Origin: Pseudomonadota bacterium
Lineage (GTDB): Bacteria; Pseudomonadota; Alphaproteobacteria; Rhizobiales; Xanthobacteraceae
DNA: 64,000 nucleotides
Assembly: GCA_023404675.1 (NCBI GenBank)
Contig: JAEYAW010000018.1
Location: 124,001 to 188,000 of the forward strand
Reading direction: 5' to 3'
A program made the position numbers and the translations under genes. The notes under the pieces were generated by a model. The model saw only the letters and a list, made by a program, of their open reading frames with translations, was not told the DNA's origin and did not search any database. Shown here in pieces: positions 16,568 to 25,987 of the stretch (within the stretch, counting starts at the first letter, position 1; every line of letters begins with the position of its first letter).

Positions 16568-18577
16568 CTATTCCGCCGGAGCGGCGGTGACCAGAGCATC
16601 CGGCCCGGTTGCCGCCCCCGCGAGGCCATCCGCGTCATTTTCACCGGCCTTGAGGCCCGCCGGCGGGGCGGACGCATCGTCGCCGGCCGCCGCAAGCCGC
16701 TCCCGCGCGGCCTCCGCCTCGCGCTGCCTGTTCCACATGCTGGCATAGAGACCGTCCGCGGCCAGAAGCTGCATATGGGTCCCGCGCTCGGCGATCCGCC
16801 CCTGATCCAGCACGATGATCTCGTCCGCCCCCACGATGGTGGAGAGCCGGTGGGCGATCACCAGCGTGGTGCGGTGGCGCGACACCCGCTCCAGCGCGCC
16901 CTGGATCTCGTGCTCGGTGTGGCTGTCGAGCGCCGAGGTCGCCTCGTCGAGCACGAGGATCGGCGGGGCCTTGAGAACGGTTCGGGCGATCGCCACGCGC
17001 TGCTTCTCGCCGCCCGACAGCTTGAGGCCGCGCTCACCCACCTCGGTATCGTAACCTTTGGGCGACAGCCGGATGAAGGCATCGATCTGCGCGGTCCGCG
17101 CCGCCTCCTCGACCTCGCTGTCGGTCGCATCCCACCGGCCGTAGCGGATATTGTAGCGCAGCGTGTCGTTGAACAGGACGGTGTCCTGCGGCACCATGCC
17201 GATGGCGTTGCGCAGCGAGGTCTGCGTCACATCGCGGATGTCCTGGCCGTCGATCAGGATACGGCCGCTGCCCACGTCGTAAAGACGGAACAGCAGCCGC
17301 GAGATCGTCGACTTTCCCGCTCCCGACGGACCGACGATGGCGACCGTATGCCCGGCAGGCACATCGAAGCTGAGACCTTTCAGAATCTGCCGGTCCGCCT
17401 CGTAGGCGAAGCGCACGTCCTCGAAGCGCACCGTGCCGTGGTCGACGCGCAGTGCGGGCGCATTCGGCCTGTCCCTGATCTCCGGTTGGCGCCGGATGAT
17501 GGCGAACATCTTCTCGATGTCGATGATCGCCTGTTTCAGTTCGCGATAAACGAAACCCAGCAAATTGAGCGGCTGATAGAGCTGGATCATCATTGCGTTG
17601 ATCAGCACGAAATCACCGACCGTGTGCGTGCCGTTGCGCACGCCGATTGCGCACATCACCATCATCGCGGTCAATCCGCCGCTATAGATCACGGCTTGCC
17701 CGGCATTCAGCACGGCGAGAGAAGTATATGTCTTCACGCTCGCCTTCTCGAACCGCTCCATCGCGCGGTCATAGCGCGAGGCTTCGCGCTCCTCCGCGCC
17801 GAAATACTTGACGGTCTCGTAGTTGAGAAGCGAGTCGATGGCCTTGGTGTTGGCCTCGGTGTCGGACTCGTTCATGCGGCGGCGGATGTCCATCCGCCAC
17901 TCGGTCGCGACATACGTAAAGAACATATAGGCCGCAATCGTCACTGCCACCGCGAGTACATAGCGCCAGTCGAAATACCAGAGCAGCACGCCCGCCACCA
18001 GAACGACCTCGACGACGGTGGGCACAAGCTGCTGGATCACCATGCGCACGATGGTCTCGATGCCCCCACGGCCGCGTTCGAGAATGCGCGTCAGACCGCC
18101 CGTCTTGCGCTCCAGATGAAACCGCAGCGACAGGTCATGCATGTGAACGAAGGTGCGGTAGGCGATGTTGCGCACCGCATGCATCGCGACCTTGGCGAAG
18201 ATGCCGTCGCGCCACTGCGCCAGCAGCGCCATCACCACGCGCGTGCCGCCATAGGCGAGCGTCATGACGAGCGGCGCGGCGATCACCCACGTCATCCAGT
18301 CGGACGACGCCACCGGAGCCGAGCCCTCGCCGGTCAGCGCGTCGGTCGCCCACTTGAACGTGAATGGCACGGCGAGGGTCGCCAGCTTGCCGACCAGCAG
18401 CAGAACCATCGACCACACAACCCGCATCTTGAGGTCGTTGCGGTTGTGCGGCCAGATGTCGGGCCACAGCTCCGACAACGTGTGCATCAGCGATCCGTCC
18501 GACTCCGGCCGCGGCGGCCCGCCGATGCCGGAAGGCATCGATGGAGAATGAGACTGCGGCGGCGCAGAAGCCGGCAT
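16568..18577 (-). CDS. Atm1/HMT1-type ABC exporter
   Basis: A 669-residue half-transporter: six-helix membrane domain (about 60-350) fused to an ATPase domain (about 390-630). Walker A is G-P-S-G-A-G-K-S-T, the signature L-S-G-G-E-K-Q-R, and Walker B I-L-V-L-D-E-A-T-S-A-L-D. The long N-terminus and the region R-M-N-E-S-D-T-E-A-N-T-K-A-I-D-S-L-L-N-Y-E mark the Atm1 family, which exports glutathione-linked sulfur or heavy-metal compounds across the inner membrane. ATG 18577 is chosen because a proline-rich tail and then homology follow. It is divergent from the LOG gene. Confidence 0.9.
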   Translation of the reverse strand: MPASAPPQSHSPSMPSGIGGPPRPESDGSLMHTLSELWPDIWPHNRNDLKMRVVWSMVLLLVGKLATLAVPFTFKWATDALTGEGSAPVASSDWMTWVIAAPLVMTLAYGGTRVVMALLAQWRDGIFAKVAMHAVRNIAYRTFVHMHDLSLRFHLERKTGGLTRILERGRGGIETIVRMVIQQLVPTVVEVVLVAGVLLWYFDWRYVLAVAVTIAAYMFFTYVATEWRMDIRRRMNESDTEANTKAIDSLLNYETVKYFGAEEREASRYDRAMERFEKASVKTYTSLAVLNAGQAVIYSGGLTAMMVMCAIGVRNGTHTVGDFVLINAMMIQLYQPLNLLGFVYRELKQAIIDIEKMFAIIRRQPEIRDRPNAPALRVDHGTVRFEDVRFAYEADRQILKGLSFDVPAGHTVAIVGPSGAGKSTISRLLFRLYDVGSGRILIDGQDIRDVTQTSLRNAIGMVPQDTVLFNDTLRYNIRYGRWDATDSEVEEAARTAQIDAFIRLSPKGYDTEVGERGLKLSGGEKQRVAIARTVLKAPPILVLDEATSALDSHTEHEIQGALERVSRHRTTLVIAHRLSTIVGADEIIVLDQGRIAERGTHMQLLAADGLYASMWNRQREAEAARERLAAAGDDASAPPAGLKAGENDADGLAGAATGPDALVTAAPAE

Positions 18578-18774
18578 GAAGAATCCCTGGGTTGATCGTG
18601 ACGCACGAAAAAGCGGCTTCAGGAGCCAATTCCGCTGCGGCAAACGGGGTGGAGCAGACAACTCATATAGTGCGTCCCGCGCCCTTCGGCAGCGTCCAAG
18701 TTCATGCCTTTTTGAAGGGCTGGTTCCCGTCTCCGTTCTTGACGACGTCACACTCCGATGCCACACCCCCGCTG

Positions 18775-19401
18775 ATGCAAACGGATTTGATGGCTTCCTC
18801 CGGGATTCGCTCGGTCTGCGTCTATTGCGGCTCCGGCCTTGGCGCCAATCCCAGTTTCACCGACACCGCCCGCACCTTCGGCCGCCTTCTGGCTGAAAGC
18901 GGCCTGACTCTGGTTTACGGCGGCGGCTCCATCGGTCTGATGGGCACCGTCGCGGAATCTGCGATCCGCCACGGCGGCAAGGTGATCGGCATCATCCCAG
19001 AGTTCCTGACGTGGCGCGAGAATACGCTCAAGGACGCCCACGAAGTGGTCGTCACGCGCGACATGCATGAGCGCAAGCGCCTGATGTTCGAGCGCTCCGA
19101 CGCGTTCGTGGCGCTGCCCGGCGGCATCGGAACGCTGGAGGAACTGGTCGAACAGCTGACCTGGGCGCAACTTGGCCGCCACGCCAAGCCGATCCTGATC
19201 GCCAATATCGATGGCTTCTGGAATCCCCTGCTCGCGCTGTTCAACCACATGCAGCAGATGGCTTTCATCCGGCCGGGCCTCGACGTCAGCCTGCTGTCGG
19301 CCGACCGCGTGGAGGACATCCTCCCCCGGTTGCGCGATGCCGCTGAAGCAACGGCCGCTGCCCGCAAGGATCTGACGCCCGACGTTGCGGGACGGCTGTA
19401 G
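18775..19401 (+). CDS. LOG-family nucleotide 5'-monophosphate phosphoribohydrolase
   Basis: A 208-residue Rossmann protein of the LOG/TIGR00730 family. The two hallmarks are Y-G-G-G-S-I-G-L-M-G (residues 48-57) and P-G-G-I-G-T-L-E-E (115-123). Members release a base from nucleoside monophosphates; in some bacteria and plants this yields cytokinin, while others act in nucleotide salvage. The substrate here is unknown. ATG 18775 or 18790 are both possible; the longer frame starting near 18592 overlaps the divergent promoter region and has no homology. Confidence 0.87.
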   Translation: MQTDLMASSGIRSVCVYCGSGLGANPSFTDTARTFGRLLAESGLTLVYGGGSIGLMGTVAESAIRHGGKVIGIIPEFLTWRENTLKDAHEVVVTRDMHERKRLMFERSDAFVALPGGIGTLEELVEQLTWAQLGRHAKPILIANIDGFWNPLLALFNHMQQMAFIRPGLDVSLLSADRVEDILPRLRDAAEATAAARKDLTPDVAGRL

Positions 19402-19508
19402 CCGGCTTTCGGGGCCAGCCCCGACGGAATCAGCCGGTGCCCGTTCACACCACCTTGAGACTTGTCCACGAATCGCGCCCGGTGCATCGGTTTCCCCGGG
19501 ATCTCGCG

Positions 19509-19820
19509 ATGGCCTGCTTCGTCTACGTGCTCGGCACCCAAGGCTCCGGCCGTGTCCTGACCTATGTGGGCTGGACGCTCGATGTCGTGCGGCGGCTGGC
19601 CCAGCACAACGCCGGCACCGGCGCACGTACCACGCGCGGGCGGCAATGGATCCTTCTCCACGTCGAGACGTTTGACACACGGGAGGAAGCCATGAGCCGC
19701 GAGTGGCACCTCAAGCGGGATCGCGCGCTGCGCAGAAAGCTCGGCCTGACGCTGACGCAACCTCCGCACGGTGAAGACGTTAACGTCCCAAAGCGCGACA
19801 GCATCGCGTCCCGCCGTTAA
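19509..19820 (+). CDS. GIY-YIG nuclease superfamily protein (UPF0213 type)
   Basis: A 103-residue single GIY-YIG domain. V-Y-V-L at residues 5-8 and T-Y-V-G-W-T at 18-23 are the GIY-YIG strands; R-R-L-A-Q-H-N-A-G and E-W-H-L-K-R follow as in YhbQ-like proteins. Members bind or nick DNA, but the physiological role is not settled. A basic C-terminal tail fits DNA contact. The stop codon is part of the first copy of the intergenic repeat at 19813-20100. Confidence 0.85.
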   Translation: MACFVYVLGTQGSGRVLTYVGWTLDVVRRLAQHNAGTGARTTRGRQWILLHVETFDTREEAMSREWHLKRDRALRRKLGLTLTQPPHGEDVNVPKRDSIASRR

Positions 19821-20100
19821 CGAAGGAAACAGGCGCGGAACGAAACGCGCCCGAATCAGCGGCGGACGTACCGCGTGCCCGCCACGCGGGATCTACGCTG
19901 CTGCTTCTGTCCCGAAACGTGACGCGCTTCGCGTGCCGGATTAACAATTGAAACGCGCGCGGAACAGAGGAGGGGCGAATCGCTGACGGATCGCGCGAGC
20001 GCGTGGCCCTTCCCGCGATCTGTTTCAAAACGCGACGCCGGAGTGGCTCGCCGTTAACCTGTGAAACACGCTGGGAACGAAAGCGGCCCGAATCGCTGAT
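19813..20100. repeat. Three copies of a strictly spaced 41-bp repeat between convergent genes
   Basis: Copies at 19817-19857, 19941-19981 and 20054-20094 share the skeleton TTAAC-N4-GAAAC-N6-GGAAC-N11-GAATC with identical spacing in all three. Extra bases agree (often GCCGTTAAC before and CGCTGA after). Copies begin 124 and 113 bases apart. Each includes a GANTC site (possible CcrM target) and a TTAAC half-site. The rest of 19821-20258 has no gene; a lone GTTAACC follows at 20219 and a partial copy lies at 20825-20844. Not a CRISPR: units diverge inside the spacers and no cas genes are present. Confidence 0.75.
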
Positions 20101-20258
20101 TTACCGATTCGCTGCTTGGCGGCCACGAGATATGGAAAGTCGCCATCCCGCCCGCCACTTCATGTCGGGGGATCATCGCGCAGCCGCCAGCGAACGGCGG
20201 CCTCGCGGCGAGCCGGCCGTTAACCCTTTGCGGTGTCAGATCATGTCCGGGGCGTGGC

Positions 20259-20693
20259 TCACTTCCACGGCGTGACTGGCGGCACGTTGTCGGTAGCCGG
20301 CGGCATGTCGACCGTCTTGAAGTCGGCAGGGCTGACGATCTCAAGATACTCCATGTCCGGCGAGTAATCGTACAGGTAGTGCACGATGCCGGGCCGCTGA
20401 TGCACAACGTCTCCCGCCTGCACGAGTGTCGGCTTGTCCTCGTACATGAACCGCGCCCAGCCCTTCACCATGATGACGATCTGAAACTCGCAATCGTGGC
20501 GGTGCCAGCCCGTGCCATCCACCGGCGGACATTCCGGATTGGCCTTCACCAGATGGCAGATCACCTGCCCGCCGGTGGCATTCGCGATGCCGAGATCCCG
20601 GTACAGAAAGAAATCGCGCAGGCCGCCACCTGTATATTCGGTGTCGCCGGGCTTCACATGGGAAAACGTCTTCACGGATGCGAGCTGGTTCAT
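20259..20693 (-). CDS. Single-domain cupin protein
   Basis: A 144-residue cupin. Motif 1 is G-W-H-R-H-D-C-E-F-Q-I-V-I-M-V-K-G with the metal-binding His, His and Glu; motif 2 is G-D-V-V-H-Q-R-P-G-I-V-H with the fourth ligand His. Such proteins act as dioxygenases, isomerases or ligand sensors; no substrate can be named. A GGAG sequence precedes the ATG at 20693. It stands alone between two repeat-bearing intergenic regions. Confidence 0.83.
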   Translation of the reverse strand: MNQLASVKTFSHVKPGDTEYTGGGLRDFFLYRDLGIANATGGQVICHLVKANPECPPVDGTGWHRHDCEFQIVIMVKGWARFMYEDKPTLVQAGDVVHQRPGIVHYLYDYSPDMEYLEIVSPADFKTVDMPPATDNVPPVTPWK

Positions 20694-21033
20694 GTCCGGT
20701 CTCCGCTGTTAGCGTCTCCGGCATCGATGGCCGCCCAGATCGTCGGCCGTCGTGCCGGTTCGTCCGCTTGCTCCTCCCGCCATGCGAGAATCGCGCCAGC
20801 AGTGCACCGCAAGGCCGGACACCGGCGCGGAGCGAAACGCGCCTGTTTCGGATCATGGAGTTAACGAGAGCCCGCACCGTCTGCCGTCGGACGACGCCGT
20901 GCGGGACGCGCCGAACCGGCGACGCGCTGATATTTTCGTGGGCAGTCTCTGCCTGAAAATAAGACTGTTTGTAAGATCCTGATTTCCTGCTCGACGACCA
21001 AGGCCATCGATCCGGGACCCGACAAGCTTGGGG
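20694..21033. other. Intergenic region with a partial copy of the 41-bp repeat
   Basis: No convincing gene in 340 bases. GGCGCGGAGCGAAACGCGCC at 20825-20844 closely matches the middle of repeat copy A (19839-19851 region), without the TTAAC and GAATC ends at the right distance. A GTTAAC lies at 20861. Nothing else recognised. Confidence 0.45.
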
Positions 21034-21687
21034 TCAGTACTCGACCTCAAGCTCCTCGATCTCAGCGGGCTCAGCCTTGGCGGCCGAAATCCATTCCTGC
21101 ATCTCCGGCAGGTTCATGATGAAATCGACATAGGCCTGCAGCCGGTCCTCCAGCTTGACGTCGTAGGTGACGAAGCGCGTCGCGACCGGCGCATACATGG
21201 CGTCGGCCATGCTGCGCTCGCCGAACAGGAACGGCCCGCCCGACTGCGCCAGGCTTTCGCGCCAGATCGCGCAGACGCGGTCGATATCGGCCTGCGCCCG
21301 CGACCAGACCTTGAAGCCCGGGAAGCGCGCCTTGAGATTCACCGGCAGCGAGGCGCGCAGCGTGGTGAAGCCGGAATGAATCTCGCCGGAAATCGAGCGG
21401 CAGCGCGCCCGGTCGATGCGATCGACCGGCAGCAGCCCGGCATTCGGCACCACCTCGTTGAGATATTCGGCAATCGCCAGCGTATCCCACACCACCGCGC
21501 CCTCGTGACGCAGACAGGGCACGAGGATCGACGAGGACAGGAGGAGAATTTCCGCGCGCGCTGTCGGATCGTCGGGCGAGACAACGATTTCCTCGAACGG
21601 CAGCCCGGAAAATTTCGTCAGCAGCCAGCCCCGCAGCGACCAGGACGAATAATTCTTGCTGCTGATCGTCAATGTGGCTTTGCTCAT
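21034..21687 (-). CDS. Glutathione S-transferase family protein
   Basis: A 217-residue two-domain GST-like protein. The thioredoxin-like half begins T-I-S-S-K-N-Y-S-S-W-S-L-R and includes V-P-C-L-R-H-E-G with the cis-proline, then the helical half with D-I-D-R-V and P-F-L-F-G-E-R-S-M-A-D-A. The Ser after Tyr near residue 13 is a candidate thiolate-activating residue. Substrate unknown. ATG 21687 is chosen as the start of homology over a frame 22 codons longer. Confidence 0.85.
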   Translation of the reverse strand: MSKATLTISSKNYSSWSLRGWLLTKFSGLPFEEIVVSPDDPTARAEILLLSSSILVPCLRHEGAVVWDTLAIAEYLNEVVPNAGLLPVDRIDRARCRSISGEIHSGFTTLRASLPVNLKARFPGFKVWSRAQADIDRVCAIWRESLAQSGGPFLFGERSMADAMYAPVATRFVTYDVKLEDRLQAYVDFIMNLPEMQEWISAAKAEPAEIEELEVEY

Positions 21688-21858
21688 GTCCGACGTCCAT
21701 CTTGCCCGGAAAGGCGGCACCTTGCCGCCGTCTGTGCAGACATAGGCGGTCAAATGCCGGTCTGCACTGTCTTACAGCAAACCATATGCCAGTTTTTCCA
21801 TCGACCGCCCGATCATTTGGCGTCAATATTGCATGCGCGAAGACGGGGGGCGTGTTGG

Positions 21859-23082
21859 ATGCCACAGATGTTTTATCAGGCTTTTCAGAACCAGAGTGAC
21901 TTCATGGGGCCGTGGCGAATGAGCGCAGCCGCGGGACTGAACTATCTTGGCATGCTCCCCGGCGGCCTGTCGCAGAAGATGTTCGGCCGCCTCGGGGCGG
22001 CGCTCGAACTCGTCACGCGCGCCCGCCTCACCTATAGCCGCCCGTCCTATGGCATCGACACGGTGCAGACCGGCAACGATGTGGCGACCGTCACCGAGGA
22101 AGTCGCGTTCGCAACGCCGTTCGGCTCGCTGCTTCATTTCAAGAAGGATCGCGGCGCGGGGCAGCCCAAGGTGCTGCTCGTTGCGCCGATGTCGGGCCAT
22201 TTCGCGACGCTCCTGCGCAATACCGTGAAGACCCTGCTGCAGGATCACGACGTCTACATCACCGACTGGCACAATCCCCGCAACATTCCGCTGAGCTACG
22301 GCCGTTTCGGGCTCGACGACTATGTCGAGCACCTGATCACGTTCATGGACAAACTCGGCCCGCGCTCGCACATGGTCGCGATCTGCCAGCCCTCGGTGCC
22401 CGCGCTGGCCGCCGCCGCGCTGATGTCGGAAGACAGCCATCCCGCGAGTCCGGCGAGCCTCACGCTGATGGCCGGGCCGATCGATACGCGCATCTCGCCG
22501 ACCAAGGTCAACGAGTACGCCAAGAGCAAGCCGATCGAGTGGTTCGAGAGCAATCTCATCAATTACGTGCCGGTCCAGTGCAAGGGCGCGATGCGACAGG
22601 TCTATCCGGGCTTCGTGCAGTTGCTCGCTTTCGTCTCGATGAACCTCGAACGCCACATCAAGGCGCACATGGACCTCGCCGACCATCTGGCCAAGGGCGA
22701 GACCGAGAAGGCGGACACCATCAAGACGTTCTACGATGAATACTTCGCGGTGATGGATCTGCCGGCGGAGTTTTACATCGAGACCGTGCGCGACGTATTT
22801 CAGGAGCATCTGCTGCCGCAGGGCAAACTCACCTATCGCGGCCGCGCGGTGAATCCGAAAGCCGTCCGGCGCATGGGACTGATGACGGTCGAGGGCGAGA
22901 AGGACGACATCTGCGCCATCGGCCAGACACTGGCGGCGCAGGACCTCTGCACCGGCGTGCGGGCCTATCGCAAGGTGCATCACATGCAGGCGGGCGTCGG
23001 CCATTACGGCGTCTTCAGCGGAAAGAAGTGGAACGGCGAGATCTATCCGCTGCTGCGCGACTTCATCCACGTCAATTCGTGA
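21859..23082 (+). CDS. phaZ: Intracellular polyhydroxybutyrate depolymerase
   Basis: Predicts 407 residues of the intracellular PhaZ family. The nucleophile is Cys176 in V-A-I-C-Q-P-S-V-P-A-L, equivalent to the Cys of the Ralstonia enzyme; a late Gly-His (V-G-H-Y-G-V-F-S-G) supplies the catalytic His. No signal peptide is present, matching action on storage granules in the cytoplasm. It degrades native PHB to release carbon. ATG 21859 (M-P-Q-M-F-Y-Q) is preferred; the frame is open far upstream across the GST gene but that is a shadow. Confidence 0.92.
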   Translation: MPQMFYQAFQNQSDFMGPWRMSAAAGLNYLGMLPGGLSQKMFGRLGAALELVTRARLTYSRPSYGIDTVQTGNDVATVTEEVAFATPFGSLLHFKKDRGAGQPKVLLVAPMSGHFATLLRNTVKTLLQDHDVYITDWHNPRNIPLSYGRFGLDDYVEHLITFMDKLGPRSHMVAICQPSVPALAAAALMSEDSHPASPASLTLMAGPIDTRISPTKVNEYAKSKPIEWFESNLINYVPVQCKGAMRQVYPGFVQLLAFVSMNLERHIKAHMDLADHLAKGETEKADTIKTFYDEYFAVMDLPAEFYIETVRDVFQEHLLPQGKLTYRGRAVNPKAVRRMGLMTVEGEKDDICAIGQTLAAQDLCTGVRAYRKVHHMQAGVGHYGVFSGKKWNGEIYPLLRDFIHVNS

Positions 23083-23123
23083 GGTCCGGACGCGAAGCGC
23101 AAATGCCTCACGTCGGACGCGCC

Positions 23124-24818
23124 TCACGTCACCGTGGTTTGCGTCGTCATCGACATCACCTCGCCGCCCCGGTCGGGCGTGTCGTCCTTGAAACGCACCG
23201 AGCCAAACGGCCGCTCCAGCATCCTGCGGATGCGCACCGGGTCCGGCCCCTGATGATAGCCGATGGCGCGTCGGTGCAGTTCGCGCTCGGTCACGGTCGA
23301 GCGATTCCGCTGGCGAAGATAGTCGTGCCACGTCGGACAATGATAGCGCTCGATCCACATCTCCGGATCGGCGACGTCCCGCGCGATCGACCAGCCATAA
23401 GCGCCGTTGCGCTGGCGGCTGAGCTGCACCTCTTGCATCAGGGCATGAAAGGCGCGCGCATCGTCCTGGCTGACGCGATACTCGATCGCGATGACCACCG
23501 GCCCGCTGCGCCCCGTCAGGCCCAGCCTCACCTCGGGGTCTGCCAGCGCATCCGGCGAGGTGTCATTGGCGCCGCCCACCGAGGGCATCCGGATCCACAG
23601 TCCGACCAGCGTCGACAGCGCCAGTGAGGCTGCGGATAGCAGCAGCGCCTTTTCCACGCCGACCCAATCGGCGACATGGCCCCAGCCCCAGCTTCCGATC
23701 GCGACGCCGCCGGCAATCGCGGCCTGAAATATCGCCAGCGAGCGGCCCGCGACCCAGCGCGGAGCGGACAACTGCACGCCGATATTGAACAGCGTGATCG
23801 CCAGCATCCACACAGCACCCGCGACCACCAGCGCGGCAGCCGTGATCACCGGCATACTGCTCACCGCGATCACCGCAACCGCCCCGCCCATGACCAGCAC
23901 GCACGCGCGGATCGCGCCCTCGCTGCTCAGCCGCTTGCGGACCTCGGAGATATTGAGCGCACCGAGCACCGCGCCGAGACCAAACGCGCCGAGGATCATG
24001 CCGTAGGTCTGCGCGCCGCCGTGCAGCAGATCGCGCGCGATCAGCGGCATCAGCGCCAGCAGCGACGTGCCGGCAAGTCCCGTGATCATGGTGCGGCCGA
24101 GCACAATCCGGATGGACGGCGAGTGCATGATGTAGCGAATGCCCGAGACCATCGCGCGGTTCAGCCGCTCAGGTGGCAGGCGGGATGGTTCCTGCGTGCG
24201 CTTCCACATCAGGAGCACAACCATCAGCGGCAGGTAGAACAGCGCATTGGCCGCAAATGCCGCGACCGCGCCTAGCGTCGCCACGATCACACCGCCGATG
24301 GCGGGACCGAAGCTGCGCGCGATATTGTAGCTGATGCCGTTGAGCGCCACGGCGGACGGCAGAGTTTCCGGCGGCACCTGCTCGCTGACCGAGGACTGCC
24401 ACGCCGGACTGAACAGCGCCATTCCCGTGCCGACCAGAAAACAGAACAGCAGCAGCAGTTCCGGCGTGATCGCGCCCAGGAACGCCAGAACGGTCAGCCC
24501 GGCCGCCCCCGTGAATCCAACCGCCAGCGACAGCAGGCCGACGATGCGCCGGTCATACATGTCGGCGATGGCTCCGGCAGGCAGCGACACCAGCATGATC
24601 GGCAGCATCAGCGCGGTCTGCACCAGCGCGACCTTGTCGGCTGACGACGCCATTTGGGTCATCGCCCAGGCCGAACCGACGCCCTGAATCATCAACCCCA
24701 GATTGGAAAGCAGGCTGGCGAGCCAGATACGGCGGAAGATAGTGTGGCGAAGTGGCGCGGCGATTCCGTCCGTCGAGAGCCGGCGCGCCCCCGACGACTC
24801 TCCTCCTCCCGCGTTCAC
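23124..24818 (-). CDS. MFS exporter (MFS_3 type) with C-terminal monooxygenase-like domain
   Basis: About 564 residues: a 12-helix major facilitator domain (about 20-400) of the enterobactin-exporter-like MFS_3 family, with the helix 2-3 loop G-A-I-A-D-M-Y-D-R-R, followed by a soluble C-terminal domain of about 110 residues (V-V-I-A-I-E-Y-R-V, then E-M-W-I-E-R-Y) that resembles the antibiotic-biosynthesis-monooxygenase ferredoxin-like fold. Cargo unknown. The GTG at 24818 has GGGAG about 8 bases upstream and is favoured; an ATG at 24875 gives 19 more residues. It ends 42 bases from phaZ, tail to tail. Confidence 0.83.
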   Translation of the reverse strand: MNAGGGESSGARRLSTDGIAAPLRHTIFRRIWLASLLSNLGLMIQGVGSAWAMTQMASSADKVALVQTALMLPIMLVSLPAGAIADMYDRRIVGLLSLAVGFTGAAGLTVLAFLGAITPELLLLFCFLVGTGMALFSPAWQSSVSEQVPPETLPSAVALNGISYNIARSFGPAIGGVIVATLGAVAAFAANALFYLPLMVVLLMWKRTQEPSRLPPERLNRAMVSGIRYIMHSPSIRIVLGRTMITGLAGTSLLALMPLIARDLLHGGAQTYGMILGAFGLGAVLGALNISEVRKRLSSEGAIRACVLVMGGAVAVIAVSSMPVITAAALVVAGAVWMLAITLFNIGVQLSAPRWVAGRSLAIFQAAIAGGVAIGSWGWGHVADWVGVEKALLLSAASLALSTLVGLWIRMPSVGGANDTSPDALADPEVRLGLTGRSGPVVIAIEYRVSQDDARAFHALMQEVQLSRQRNGAYGWSIARDVADPEMWIERYHCPTWHDYLRQRNRSTVTERELHRRAIGYHQGPDPVRIRRMLERPFGSVRFKDDTPDRGGEVMSMTTQTTVT

Positions 24819-24975
24819 CTGTTCGCTCCCTCGACATAATAATGGTTCGACATCGAACAATTCACGCGGCGGCATCGCAAGTCAACGCATCAAATCGGCG
24901 ACAGCCCATGCGGCGCCGAAACGCTTGCCTGCCTCAGGTCCGGCACCTAGATGGATCGAACGGAGGACAAAACTC

Positions 24976-25893
24976 ATGAGCTGGCAACCGACTGATGACC
25001 CCGTTCCGGGCGACCGGCACTCCTGCGACGCCATCGACACCATCATCGTGCCGCGCTCGCGGGACATCGGCGGCTTCTCGGTGCGGCGCGCGCTGCCCTC
25101 CGTGCAGCGCCGGATGGTCGGGCCGTTCGTGTTCTTCGACCAGATGGGCCCTGCCGAGTTTCTGCTCGGTCATGGTCTCGACGTGCGGCCGCATCCGCAT
25201 ATCGGTCTCTCGACCGTGACCTACCTGTTCAACGGCGAGATCATGCACCGGGATTCGCTCGGCACCGAACTTGCGATCCAGCCCGGCGCGCTCAACTGGA
25301 TGACGGCCGGGCGCGGCATTGCCCATTCGGAACGTACCGCGCAGGAACTGCGCGGTACCGGCTCGCAACTGTTCGGCATCCAGAGCTGGGTCGCCCTGCC
25401 AGCGAAGGACGAGGAGAGCGATCCCGGCTTCGTGCACTACGATGAGAACCAGCTTCCGATCCTGACCGGCGACGGCAAGACCGTGCGCATCATCGCCGGC
25501 AGCCTGCTGGGCGAAACATCGCCGGTGACGACGTCCAGCCCGCTGTTCTACGCCGACATGGCGCTCGATGCCGGAGCTTCCGTTCCGCTCGACGCCGAAT
25601 ATGACGAACGTGCGATCTACACCGTCGAGGGCGAAATCGACATCGCGGGCGACGTATTCGGCCCCGGCCAGTTGCTGGTGTTCAAGCCGGGTGATCGTAT
25701 CACCATCCGGGCCGTGACGGCCGCCCGCTTCATGGCGCTCGGCGGCGAGCCGCTGGACGGCCCGCGCCACATCTGGTGGAACTTCGTCTCCTCGCGGAAA
25801 GAGCGCATCGATCAGGCGAAGGAAGACTGGAAGGCCGCCCGTTTCGGTCCGGTGCCTGGCGAAACCGAGTTCATTCCCCTGCCCGAATATTAG
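24976..25893 (+). CDS. Pirin-like protein
   Basis: A 305-residue bicupin of the pirin family. Metal ligands are visible in H-P-H-I-G-L-S-T-V-T-Y-L with H-R-D-S and the conserved A-G-R-G-I-A-H-S-E. Bacterial pirins have been linked to quercetinase activity and to regulation of metabolic enzymes; the role here is unknown. GGAGGAC lies just before ATG 24976 and fixes the start. It is divergent from the MFS gene and followed by a sugar kinase. Confidence 0.9.
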   Translation: MSWQPTDDPVPGDRHSCDAIDTIIVPRSRDIGGFSVRRALPSVQRRMVGPFVFFDQMGPAEFLLGHGLDVRPHPHIGLSTVTYLFNGEIMHRDSLGTELAIQPGALNWMTAGRGIAHSERTAQELRGTGSQLFGIQSWVALPAKDEESDPGFVHYDENQLPILTGDGKTVRIIAGSLLGETSPVTTSSPLFYADMALDAGASVPLDAEYDERAIYTVEGEIDIAGDVFGPGQLLVFKPGDRITIRAVTAARFMALGGEPLDGPRHIWWNFVSSRKERIDQAKEDWKAARFGPVPGETEFIPLPEY

Positions 25894-25987
25894 GCGGCTG
25901 CCCGGTGGTGCTTCGCGTCAGGTCTGATTATCCTGCGCATGAGCCGGATCCACCGGGTTCCCCGGGTTGCTGAGGAACAGGAACTTG

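Noticed and set aside
19813..20100. CRISPR-like array
   Set aside because: Three units only, conserved blocks separated by variable bases inside the unit, unequal spacing between units, no cas genes.
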